The position numbers and the translations under genes are program-made. This document shows, in pieces, positions 42,286 to 50,078 of a stretch of DNA of 64,000 nt. This DNA comes from Christiangramia forsetii KT0803. Lineage in GTDB: Bacteria; Bacteroidota; Bacteroidia; Flavobacteriales; Flavobacteriaceae. The stretch is taken from positions 1,116,001 through 1,180,000 of the forward strand of contig NC_008571.1 in the NCBI RefSeq assembly GCF_000060345.1, given 5' to 3'. Every line of letters begins with the position of its first letter. Within the stretch, counting starts at the first letter, position 1. Below the pieces are notes generated by a model. That model was not told where the DNA came from, made no database searches, and worked only from the letters and a program-made list of their open reading frames with translations.

Positions 42286-43329
42286 ATGAAAATTACAAAA
42301 CTATTTATTTTAGGGCTTGTCGGCTCTTTTTTAATGAATTCGTGTACTACCGATGATGATGATATGCCAGATGTAGTAGCTGAAGATGATTACAGTGACG
42401 GTATTCTTATCTTAAATGAAGGTTCACAATCGGCTGGAACCGTTTCATTTCTGGAAGCAGATTATTCTTCTATTGAGAATAATATTTTTGAGTCAGTGAA
42501 TGTAGATATGGATCTTGGACTTTTTGTGCAATCCATCTTTTTTGATGAAGAAAATGCCTATATCATCTCGAACGGATCTAATTTAATAACCGTAGTAGAT
42601 CGATATACTTTTGAATTTAAAGGTGCAGTAGATAGTGGGTTGAATGTACCGCTTTTTGGAGCTGTAAGTAATGGAAAAGCCTTTGTTTCTAATGTAGCAG
42701 ATTTTGCTTCGGCAGAAGATGATTTTATAGCAGTGATTGATCTTGTGAATCTGGAAGTAGAGGAAACTGTGGTTGCCGGAACCTATTTATCTGAAGTTAT
42801 GGTAGATAACGGATTGGTTTATGTTGAAGGGGCCGCTTATGGTGCAGGAAATTCTATAGAAGTTTTTGATCCTGCTTCCCTAACTTTTACCAAATCTATT
42901 CCCACAAATAATGCATTGAATTCTTTTGCAATTGAGGGGAGTAGCCTTTTTGCGCTTTCTTCCACCAAGTTGGAGAGAATAGATCTAAATACAGATACTG
43001 TAATATCTGAAATTGAGTTTTCTGAAAACTTTCCTGGAGTAAATAATTTGGATATTGAGAATGGGATGATCTATTTTACTTCCGGGACTTCTGTTTATGA
43101 GCTGAACCAGGATTTTGAAGAAGAGCCAACTGAGGCATTGCTTTCTTATGAAAGTACTTCACAATACGGGCAGATGTATGCTTTTAATGTCGAAGATCAG
43201 TATATCTACATATCAGATGCTGGGGATTTCGCATCTAATGGAACAGTAAGAGTTTATACTATTTCTGGGGGATTAGTAGACGAATTTGAAGCTGGAATAG
43301 CTCCTAACGGATTTTATTTCAATGATTAA
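42286..43329 (+). CDS. Beta-propeller lipoprotein, BtuG-type B12-binding candidate
   Basis: A 347-residue lipoprotein, signal MKITKLFILGLVGSFLMNSC with lipid cysteine 20, followed at once by TTDDDDMPD. An acidic run after the cysteine is the type of signal that sends Bacteroidota lipoproteins to the cell surface. The rest is a DUF5074/YncE-like propeller, with repeats such as NLEVEETVVAGTYLSEVMVDN and LTFTKSIPTNNALNSFAIEG. BtuG of Bacteroides is a surface propeller that captures B12 for BtuB, and the position here, co-transcribed with riboswitch-controlled btuB, fits a counterpart. Homology by alignment was not tested. Confidence 0.8.
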   Translation: MKITKLFILGLVGSFLMNSCTTDDDDMPDVVAEDDYSDGILILNEGSQSAGTVSFLEADYSSIENNIFESVNVDMDLGLFVQSIFFDEENAYIISNGSNLITVVDRYTFEFKGAVDSGLNVPLFGAVSNGKAFVSNVADFASAEDDFIAVIDLVNLEVEETVVAGTYLSEVMVDNGLVYVEGAAYGAGNSIEVFDPASLTFTKSIPTNNALNSFAIEGSSLFALSSTKLERIDLNTDTVISEIEFSENFPGVNNLDIENGMIYFTSGTSVYELNQDFEEEPTEALLSYESTSQYGQMYAFNVEDQYIYISDAGDFASNGTVRVYTISGGLVDEFEAGIAPNGFYFND

Positions 43330-43354
43330 TTAGCCGATTTTATTTTAAAAAAGA

Positions 43355-43379
43355 AAAACCCCGCTTTTTGCGGGGTTTT
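43355..43379. terminator. Shared terminator between btu operon and S41 gene
   Basis: A perfect 10-bp stem AAAACCCCGC/GCGGGGTTTT with a T5 loop lies between convergent genes and can work in both directions. Confidence 0.93.
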
Positions 43380-43398
43380 CTGTTTATAGATTGAAATT

Positions 43399-44889
43399 CT
43401 AATTATTTTTCTGTTTTAATTTTGGCAAGCTTACTTCATCAACATACATTTTTTGATAATCAGGTGATTCTGCACCTTTCTCACTAACCAATCTTACCGG
43501 CATATATGCTTTTGAAAACTCTAATGCAGATCTTGTAGAGCCCGGGCTAATCTCATTAAGAGCAACTGCAAGCAAAGGTTCACTTGGATCTCCTAAGGTT
43601 CCATAAGTACTAATAAACTCCTGTTGCTCAATATCCGGAATGAGCCCTTCAGGGAATGCATTCCCGTCCGCGTTAACCGAAGTAGAAATTAATGGTTGCA
43701 AAGCATATTTATGTTCAGTGTTTATACGATTTTTATTAGTATATGGGAACTCTGCATCGTATAACGTCACTGACGCCTGAACTTTACCAACAGTTTTGGT
43801 TCCAATATGCTCTACATCAATATACGGAGCTAAACCATTAATTATTAATTCACTTGCCGACGCAGATGAACCAGTGGCAAGTACATATACTTTATTCAAA
43901 TTAAGACTATTCACCTGAGCACCATTATTTAGCTTAGAATTAAAACGGGTTACCTTATCGTCTTCATCAAATTGAGATTCCAGAAAACTGTTATATCTCG
44001 TTCTAATGATCACTTCATTTTCAAATTGACCAGTAATCATACTTGCCAGAGCTACGGCAGAGGAAACTCGACCACCTCCATTATAACGCAAATCCAGAAC
44101 CAATTCAGTAATACCATCTGCTTGAAACTGTGCAAATGCCTCATTTAATTCATCATCATAATCAGCAGTAAAACTGTTATACATTAAATATCCAACCTTG
44201 ATGCCATCTACATTTAGAGTTTTAGCAACATGTACGGGATTTTCATTTATAGTAGCTTTGGTTACAGTAATGGTTTGATCTGTACTTACAATATCACCCT
44301 CTCCAATTTCGCCAAGACCAAAAGTCAGGGTTTCAGGAGCTAATAAAGTTTGAAAATTGGAAACAGTTATTTGTTGCCCGTCAATTTCAGTAAAAACCAT
44401 TCCTCTTTCGAATCCAGCCTCAGCAGCCGGAGTATTAGGAATAACATAACGTACATAACCTAAAACTTCATCACAACCAGTACAATAACGGGACAGACCG
44501 TAATCTAAACCGGTACCGGTGCTTACACCTGCAAAACGGTTCTCCAATGCTTCATAATCATCAACAATCCAGCTAAATTCATCAACTACCTCGTATTGAT
44601 AAACTAATCCGTCATAAAAAAGACTTTCAGGAGAATCAAATTCATCCAGCCATACGTTTAATTCTTCCTGATTGGCGAAAAAATCGTCGTTATACTCCGG
44701 AATTTCATCTTTGTACAAATACCAGATATCCATCGCTTCATACTCAAAATTTTTAATTTCCAGTTCCAGCGTCTGTTCAACTCCGGTTGTTGAATCATCT
44801 ATCTCATCGATAGTATCATCGTTTTTATCACAGGAGGTAAAAAGACCTCCAGCCAGGACAAAAAGCATTAAATAGTTATATATTTTCAT
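43399..44889 (-). CDS. S41 family C-terminal-processing peptidase, lipoprotein
   Basis: A 496-residue lipoprotein protease. Signal MKIYNYLMLFVLAGGLFTSC ends at lipid Cys20 and is followed by DKNDD, an acidic surface-export-like tail. A PDZ-like region covers VIPNTPAAEAGFERGMVFTEIDG and the S41 catalytic region has VLDLRYNGGGRVSSA, the serine loop LATGSSASASELIINGL and the Lys segment TVGKVQASV. It probably cleaves secreted or surface proteins. It diverges from the ECF sigma operon across a 140-nt gap. Confidence 0.88.
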   Translation of the reverse strand: MKIYNYLMLFVLAGGLFTSCDKNDDTIDEIDDSTTGVEQTLELEIKNFEYEAMDIWYLYKDEIPEYNDDFFANQEELNVWLDEFDSPESLFYDGLVYQYEVVDEFSWIVDDYEALENRFAGVSTGTGLDYGLSRYCTGCDEVLGYVRYVIPNTPAAEAGFERGMVFTEIDGQQITVSNFQTLLAPETLTFGLGEIGEGDIVSTDQTITVTKATINENPVHVAKTLNVDGIKVGYLMYNSFTADYDDELNEAFAQFQADGITELVLDLRYNGGGRVSSAVALASMITGQFENEVIIRTRYNSFLESQFDEDDKVTRFNSKLNNGAQVNSLNLNKVYVLATGSSASASELIINGLAPYIDVEHIGTKTVGKVQASVTLYDAEFPYTNKNRINTEHKYALQPLISTSVNADGNAFPEGLIPDIEQQEFISTYGTLGDPSEPLLAVALNEISPGSTRSALEFSKAYMPVRLVSEKGAESPDYQKMYVDEVSLPKLKQKNN

Positions 44890-44946
44890 AATATAATTTA
44901 GGATTAATAATTTTTCTCAATTTTTTTTAAAAATAGTCACATATTC

Positions 44947-44966
44947 ACAATTAAAAAATTAATTGT
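44947..44966. repeat. Small inverted repeat in the S41/ECF intergenic region
   Basis: ACAATTA and TAATTGT pair around a 6-nt A/T loop. It could be an operator between the divergent genes, but is AT-rich and short enough to be chance; the ECF-type -35 element starts at its edge. Confidence 0.3.
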
Positions 44967-44989
44967 AACAAATCTCTTTATCATTCGTC
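44965..44989 (+). promoter_or_regulatory. ECF-type promoter, putative autoregulation
   Basis: GTAAC (44965-44969), a 16-nt spacer and CGTC (44986-44989) resemble the AAC...CGTC pattern recognised by several ECF sigma factors, and differ from the TAnnTTTG housekeeping boxes elsewhere in the window. It lies 40 nt before the sigma ATG, so the sigma factor may drive its own operon. Confidence 0.5.
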
Positions 44990-45029
44990 GTAATATTAAG
45001 AAGGCGATAGTGAACTAACCGCAACCAAT

Positions 45030-45539
45030 ATGAAAGAAAGTACCTTCCTGAATATTATAAATCCTGTAAAGGATAAAATGTATCGAATGGCTCTTAGACT
45101 GTTAACTTCTAAAGAAGCAGCCGAAGATGCTACTCAGGAAGCGATTCTGAAATTATGGAACCGTAAAGATAAAATCAATCATTATGCCAATATTGAAGCT
45201 TTTGCAATGACGATGACTAAAAACTACTGTTTAGATCAGTTAAAGTTGAAACAGAATAATAATCTTAGAATAGTACATCAGAATTATGAAAGTAAAAATA
45301 CCTCTCTTCAATCTGAAATTGAAGTCAATGATGAAATGGAGTGGTTAGGCAAGATTGTTGCCACATTGCCAGAACAACAGAAGATGGTATTTCAGTTAAG
45401 GGATATAGAACATTATGAATATGATGAGATTGCCAAAATTATGGAAATGAAGCAGACCGCCATTAGAGTAGCTTTGTCCAGGGCTAGAAAAGCAATCAGA
45501 GAAAATTTAATTAAGAAACATAACTATGGAATTAGATAA
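45030..45539 (+). CDS. ECF-type RNA polymerase sigma factor
   Basis: A 169-residue sigma-70 family protein: region 2 (AAEDATQEAILKLWNRKDKIN, AFAMTMTKNYCLDQLKLK) and region 4 (LPEQQKMVFQLRDIEHYEYDEIAKIMEMKQTAIRVALSRARKAIRENL). It leads a four-gene operon with a single-pass membrane protein and two small exported proteins, in the order used by envelope-stress sigma units. Start ATG 45030. A candidate autoregulated promoter lies at 44965-44989. Confidence 0.92.
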   Translation: MKESTFLNIINPVKDKMYRMALRLLTSKEAAEDATQEAILKLWNRKDKINHYANIEAFAMTMTKNYCLDQLKLKQNNNLRIVHQNYESKNTSLQSEIEVNDEMEWLGKIVATLPEQQKMVFQLRDIEHYEYDEIAKIMEMKQTAIRVALSRARKAIRENLIKKHNYGIR

Positions 45540-45972
45540 TATTGAAAAACTCCTGAATCGTTATGATGAAGGTGAGACCTCACTAAAAGAGGAAAAGTTG
45601 CTTCGTGAGTATTTTTCAAATGAAGACGTTCCGGAACATTTGATGAGTTATAAATTAATGTTCGCGTTTTCAGCGAAACAAGCAGAAGAGACATTTGAAG
45701 AGAAACCCAAAATAAATTCGGCTAAAAACCGGTATGCCTGGACCTCTATAGCGGCAATACTTATTGTAGCCCTGGGTATCTTTTTCTATAGTGATTCGTC
45801 CCGTATGCTTAATAACAATGACTTAGGAACCATAAGTGATGAAGAACTGGCTCTACAGAAAACAAAGGAGACATTAAATATGGTTTCTCAATTTATGAAT
45901 GAAGGAAAATCAGATCTCGTATATCTTAAAGAATTTAATAACACCAAGAATAAAATAATAGAAATAGACTAA
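45526..45972 (+). CDS. Single-pass membrane protein, putative anti-sigma factor
   Basis: A 148-residue protein overlapping the sigma gene by 14 nt, so translationally linked. The N-terminal part (IEKLLNRYDEGETSLKEEKLLREYF) resembles anti-sigma N-termini in Bacteroidota, the transmembrane segment is about residues 67-85 (WTSIAAILIVALGIFFY) and the rest would be outside the cytoplasm. It is likely to hold the sigma factor at the membrane, inferred from position and layout. Confidence 0.65.
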   Translation: MELDNIEKLLNRYDEGETSLKEEKLLREYFSNEDVPEHLMSYKLMFAFSAKQAEETFEEKPKINSAKNRYAWTSIAAILIVALGIFFYSDSSRMLNNNDLGTISDEELALQKTKETLNMVSQFMNEGKSDLVYLKEFNNTKNKIIEID

Positions 45973-45983
45973 AAACAGAAATC

Positions 45984-46511
45984 ATGAATAGATTAGTAAT
46001 TACCCTCCTGTTAGCCATTGCTCCTATGCTTTCGCAATCTCAGAATTTTGACAAGTATGAAGATATGAAAGAGGTAGATGCCATGGTAATGACCAGTAAA
46101 ATGTTTAAAATGCTGGCAAAAGTGGACTTAAGTGAAAACGATCCGGAGGCTAGAGAGTATATGAAGCTTATTGAGAATCTAGATCGTATCCAGATCTATA
46201 AGTCCTCAAATGCCAATATAATGTCTCAGATGGAAACCGATGTGAAATCTTACCTTCAAAAAGGTTCTTTGGAAGAATTGATGAGAGTGAATGATAATGG
46301 CCAGAATATTAAATTCTATTCATTACCAGGTAAGAATGATAATTATGTTAGAGAATTGTTTATGTTTCTTGAAGGTTCTGAAAATGATAAGCCAATGACC
46401 GTGATTTTAAGTATTACCGGTGAAATTGATTTATCACAACTATCTAAGTTAACATCAGATCTTAAAGTGCCAGGAGCTGAACAGTTAAAGAAAGCAAACA
46501 AAAAATCATAG
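45984..46511 (+). CDS. DUF4252-type exported protein
   Basis: A 175-residue exported protein with signal MNRLVITLLLAIAPMLSQSQ. The mature part begins NFDKYEDMKEVDAMVMTSKMFKML and includes FLEGSENDKPMTVILSITGEIDLSQLSKLTSD, the arrangement of DUF4252 proteins, which are of unknown function and found next to ECF sigma factors in this phylum. The protein lies 11 nt after the putative anti-sigma gene. Confidence 0.7.
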   Translation: MNRLVITLLLAIAPMLSQSQNFDKYEDMKEVDAMVMTSKMFKMLAKVDLSENDPEAREYMKLIENLDRIQIYKSSNANIMSQMETDVKSYLQKGSLEELMRVNDNGQNIKFYSLPGKNDNYVRELFMFLEGSENDKPMTVILSITGEIDLSQLSKLTSDLKVPGAEQLKKANKKS

Positions 46512-46574
46512 ATAAGTCAAACTAAATTCTTGATCCTTTTGGTTAAAACTAATTGAAAACTAATAACAAAACAG

Positions 46575-47204
46575 ATGAAATCATTTAAATTTTTATTCGC
46601 AATACTATTTATGGCTGTTCTAGCTTCCTGTAATAATGAGCAGTCACTTCAAAAGTATTATGTGGAGAATCAGGAAGACACAGATTTTCTCGCTTTAGAC
46701 ATCCCTACGAGTATGTTTGCGAATAGTTCTTCACTCGAGGTTGAGGAGAAAGAGACTATGGAGAGCATTAAAAAGATCAATGTTTTAGCTCTGAAAAAAG
46801 AAGAAGATCCTGACAAATTTGAAGAGGAGAAAGTGAAACTGGACAAAATCTTTAAAGATGAGAAATACCAGTTGTTAATGAAGTACGGTGGCGGAAATAG
46901 AAAAGCTGCTCTCTATTTTACCGGGAAGGAAGATGCTATAGACGAATTAATTGTGTACGGATATGATGATGAGAAGGGGCTAGGGGTCGCAAGAGTTTTA
47001 GGAGAGAATATGAATCCTCAAAAGATCATGGAGCTTATGAAATCCCTGGATGGTGATGATATAAATGTAGAAGGAATTAAAGACCTTAGTGAGATTTTTG
47101 GAAATTCTTCTAAAGAAAAGGATTCTATTAGAATTGAGAGCAAAATTGAAATTGGAGATAAAGCAGAAGATGCTTTAAAAAAAAATGATACTACTAAAAT
47201 GTAG
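46575..47204 (+). CDS. DUF4252-like lipoprotein
   Basis: A 209-residue lipoprotein: MKSFKFLFAILFMAVLASC, then NNEQSLQKYYVENQEDTDFL, so not an acidic surface signal. The body resembles the preceding DUF4252 protein in pattern (KEDAIDELIVYGYDDEKGLG, MNPQKIMELMKSLDGDD), suggesting an old duplication with added C-terminal charged tail. Last gene of the ECF operon, followed by a strong terminator. Confidence 0.7.
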   Translation: MKSFKFLFAILFMAVLASCNNEQSLQKYYVENQEDTDFLALDIPTSMFANSSSLEVEEKETMESIKKINVLALKKEEDPDKFEEEKVKLDKIFKDEKYQLLMKYGGGNRKAALYFTGKEDAIDELIVYGYDDEKGLGVARVLGENMNPQKIMELMKSLDGDDINVEGIKDLSEIFGNSSKEKDSIRIESKIEIGDKAEDALKKNDTTKM

Positions 47205-47221
47205 TATTTAATTAGTTGAAA

Positions 47222-47251
47222 AAGAAAAGCCCCGATTTCGGGGCTTTTCTT
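47222..47251. terminator. Shared terminator between ECF operon and purB
   Basis: A 13-bp perfect stem centred on GCCCCG/CGGGGC with an ATTT loop (47222-47234 with 47239-47251), usable in both directions between convergent genes. Confidence 0.93.
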
Positions 47252-47253
47252 AT

Positions 47254-48591
47254 TTATATTCCTGTATAATTTTGAGGAGTAATCTTATGAAGCTCCTTCT
47301 TTATATCGTCTGATACATCCAGTTGATCAATAAATTCCTGCATGCTTTTTTCTGTAATTCTTTCATTGGTTCTGGTCAAGCCCTTTAAAGCTTCATACGG
47401 ATTTTTGTAACCTTCCCTTCTTAAAATGGTTTGAATTGCCTCAGCAACTACTGCCCAGTTGTTTTCAAGATCCTCATTCAACTTTTCTTTATTTAATAAA
47501 AGCTTATTCAAGCCTTTTAAAGTAGATTTAAAAGCGATAATAGTGTGACCAACAGGCACTCCAATGTTCCTTAAAACGGTACTATCTGTTAGATCACGCT
47601 GCAATCTGCTTACAGGAAGTTTGGCTGCCAGGTGTTCAAAGATCGCATTAGCAATTCCCAGGTTACCTTCACTATTTTCAAAATCAATAGGATTTACCTT
47701 ATGTGGCATTGCAGATGAACCTATTTCCCCTTTTTTTATCTTTTGTTTAAAATAATCCATAGAGACATAAGTCCAGATATCTCGATCCAGATCTAATAAA
47801 ATAGTATTGATTCTTTTTAAAGCATCAAACAAAGCTGCGGTATGATCGTAATGTTCAATTTGGGTAGTAGGAAAAGAATGATGTAAACCCAGTTTCTTTT
47901 CAACAAAATTGCTGCCGAATTTTTTCCAGTCGGTATCGGGGTAAGCCACTTTGTGAGCGTTATAATTTCCTGTAGCACCACCAAATTTAGCTGCGTGTGG
48001 TACCTGGTTCAAAAGTTTAATTTGCTCCTTCAGTCTTATTGCAAATACTTTAATCTCTTTACCCAGACGAGTAGGGGAAGCCGGCTGACCATGTGTCCTG
48101 GCTAAAAGAGGAATATCTTTCCATTCAGAAGCAAGAGATTCTAATTTCTCAACAACCTCGTTAATAGAAGGCATATAAACTTCCTCAATAGCCTCTTTTA
48201 GGCTCAAAGGAATAGCCGTGTTATTGATGTCCTGAGAAGTAAGACCAAAATGTATAAATTCCTTGGAAGTTTCCATTCCAAGTTTATCGAACTCTTCTTT
48301 AAGAAAGTATTCTACGGCCTTCACATCATGATTAGTGATCTTTTCAATCTTTTTTATTGCTTGTGCATCAAGCGGAGTGAAATTCTTATACAACTCCCTT
48401 AATTTTTTGAAGTTTTCGGTGTCAACATCTTGTAGTTGAGGTAGCTTTTCTTCGTATAGAGCTATGAAATATTCAACTTCAACAAGAATTCGGTATTTTA
48501 TAAGGGCTTCTTCACTAAAATAGGCTGAAAGTTTTTCGATTTTAGACCTGTATCGACCATCTATAGGTGAAATTGCAGAAAGGGATGTCAT
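47254..48591 (-). CDS. purB: Adenylosuccinate lyase
   Basis: A 445-residue lyase removing fumarate from SAICAR and adenylosuccinate in purine synthesis. The superfamily signature is GSSAMPHKVNPIDFENSEGN, the second motif HFGLTSQDINNTAI, and the catalytic His segment RTHGQPASPTRLGKE. It lies apart from purL and from other purine genes. Start ATG 48591; the small gene upstream (48648-49193) is only 56 nt away on the same strand. Confidence 0.96.
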   Translation of the reverse strand: MTSLSAISPIDGRYRSKIEKLSAYFSEEALIKYRILVEVEYFIALYEEKLPQLQDVDTENFKKLRELYKNFTPLDAQAIKKIEKITNHDVKAVEYFLKEEFDKLGMETSKEFIHFGLTSQDINNTAIPLSLKEAIEEVYMPSINEVVEKLESLASEWKDIPLLARTHGQPASPTRLGKEIKVFAIRLKEQIKLLNQVPHAAKFGGATGNYNAHKVAYPDTDWKKFGSNFVEKKLGLHHSFPTTQIEHYDHTAALFDALKRINTILLDLDRDIWTYVSMDYFKQKIKKGEIGSSAMPHKVNPIDFENSEGNLGIANAIFEHLAAKLPVSRLQRDLTDSTVLRNIGVPVGHTIIAFKSTLKGLNKLLLNKEKLNEDLENNWAVVAEAIQTILRREGYKNPYEALKGLTRTNERITEKSMQEFIDQLDVSDDIKKELHKITPQNYTGI

Positions 48592-48647
48592 CTTTTACTT
48601 TTAAAAATTAAAGTCGTAAAGATACCGCTTCAAATTTTACTAAAAAA

Positions 48648-49193
48648 CTACTCTCTCAATTTCCTTAAAATCTTTATGGCTCTGGGTTTAAATCCTTGGG
48701 AAGAATTTGGGAATTCCTTTTCAATGACGCCTATAAGTTCTTGAGCAATCCAGTGTTCTTCCATTTTTAGATCATAAATGTTTTGCATGGAAAATACTTT
48801 GACCGCAGTTTTCTCAATGGAGATCAACCAAAGGAATGAGAGTTCTATGATCTCTTTTTTTAATTCTGAAGTTAATTTAAACCCAGAAATTTTATTTGAA
48901 TTCTCTTTAATAGCAAAACCATAGATCTTTGCAAGACATCTCCTTGAAGATGAATCAGAATATAATTTTCCCGAATGGATTAGTTCCGGGATGAATTTAT
49001 GAATAATCTCAAAATGGCTTTGTGCTAGAACTTCAATGGCTCTCAACGCTAGAAGAGCGAGCTTACTTTCATTTTTATTGATAAAAACGATTAATTCATC
49101 AAGAAGATCCTGATTTTCCAGGATTAAATTAGCTGCAAATCTTCTCTCTGCAATACTAAGATCCATATTAAGTAAAAGCTTTTCACCATTCAT
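48648..49193 (-). CDS. Hypothetical helical-repeat protein
   Basis: A 181-residue soluble helical protein, no recognised family. Hydrophobic helices (ANLILENQDLLDELIVFINKN, LALLALRAIEVLAQSHFEII) resemble HEAT-like pairs. It overlaps nothing but starts 2 nt after the sirtuin gene, so the two are co-transcribed, with purB downstream. Possibly a protein-interaction partner of the sirtuin; this is inference only. Confidence 0.6.
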   Translation of the reverse strand: MNGEKLLLNMDLSIAERRFAANLILENQDLLDELIVFINKNESKLALLALRAIEVLAQSHFEIIHKFIPELIHSGKLYSDSSSRRCLAKIYGFAIKENSNKISGFKLTSELKKEIIELSFLWLISIEKTAVKVFSMQNIYDLKMEEHWIAQELIGVIEKEFPNSSQGFKPRAIKILRKLRE

Positions 49194-49195
49194 TT

Positions 49196-49876
49196 TTACT
49201 CATTTAAAAGTCTTTCTATAAGTTCAGGAACACCTTTTACTGCTGTTTTCTTTATAATCTCCAGGTTTTTGCTTTCAGAAATATTTGGTTTGGGATCTAT
49301 AAAATAAATTGGGGAAGACCGTGGAACAAAATCAACAAGTCCGGCAGCCGGATATACCTGCATCGAGGTGCCAATCACGATCACAATATCGGCAGTTTCA
49401 GCGATCTCTGCAGCCTTTTGAAACATTGGTACAGCTTCACCAAACCAAACTACATGTGGCCTTAACTGAAAATTATGCTCGCAAAAGTCACCAACCTTTA
49501 TATCTTTTTTCCAGTCCATTACAAGATTCTCATCAAAACTGCTTCTGGCTTTAAGTAATTCACCATGGAGATGGGTAACCTTCGAACTTCCTGCTCTTTC
49601 GTGAAGATCATCAATATTTTGGGTGATAATCTGGACGTCATAAGCTTGTTGAAGCTTGACTAAAGCCTGATGTGCGGCATTGGGTTTTACCTGTAGTAAC
49701 TGTTTTCTTCGTTGATTGTAAAAATCAAGAACCAGCTCAATATTATTTTTCCAGCCCAGCGGAGAAGCTACTTCCATCACATCATGCCCCTCCCACAATC
49801 CATTTTCATCCCTGAAAGTTTTAATACCACTTTCAGCGCTAATTCCGGCTCCGGTAAGTACAACTATTCTTTTCAT
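49196..49876 (-). CDS. Sir2 family NAD-dependent protein deacylase
   Basis: A 226-residue sirtuin removing acyl groups from lysines with NAD. The NAD motif GAGISAESGIKTFRDENGLW, the TQNIDDLHERAG motif and the catalytic His in THLHGE (His104) are intact. Tyr53 and Arg56 in FYNQRRKQL match the pair that lets class III sirtuins such as E. coli CobB remove succinyl groups. The usual four zinc cysteines are missing: the region 107-140 has a single cysteine (Cys132). Some other Bacteroidota sirtuins appear to share this, so the fold may be stabilised otherwise. Confidence 0.9.
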   Translation of the reverse strand: MKRIVVLTGAGISAESGIKTFRDENGLWEGHDVMEVASPLGWKNNIELVLDFYNQRRKQLLQVKPNAAHQALVKLQQAYDVQIITQNIDDLHERAGSSKVTHLHGELLKARSSFDENLVMDWKKDIKVGDFCEHNFQLRPHVVWFGEAVPMFQKAAEIAETADIVIVIGTSMQVYPAAGLVDFVPRSSPIYFIDPKPNISESKNLEIIKKTAVKGVPELIERLLNE

Positions 49877-50078
49877 GCTTTTATTTTAGCCTTAATATAT
49901 TCAAATTGAACAGTCTTGTAGTCTTAAAAATTAAATTTAAGTTAAAATAATATATCATGCATTTGGCTGCCAGTACTCTACAGAAAATAGTTTTATTCAG
50001 TTAAAAATTGACGCAACGATTTGCAACTTCTCCCATCTTAGGATTGAATTAAATATAAAACTCAAAATTATTTTTAGA

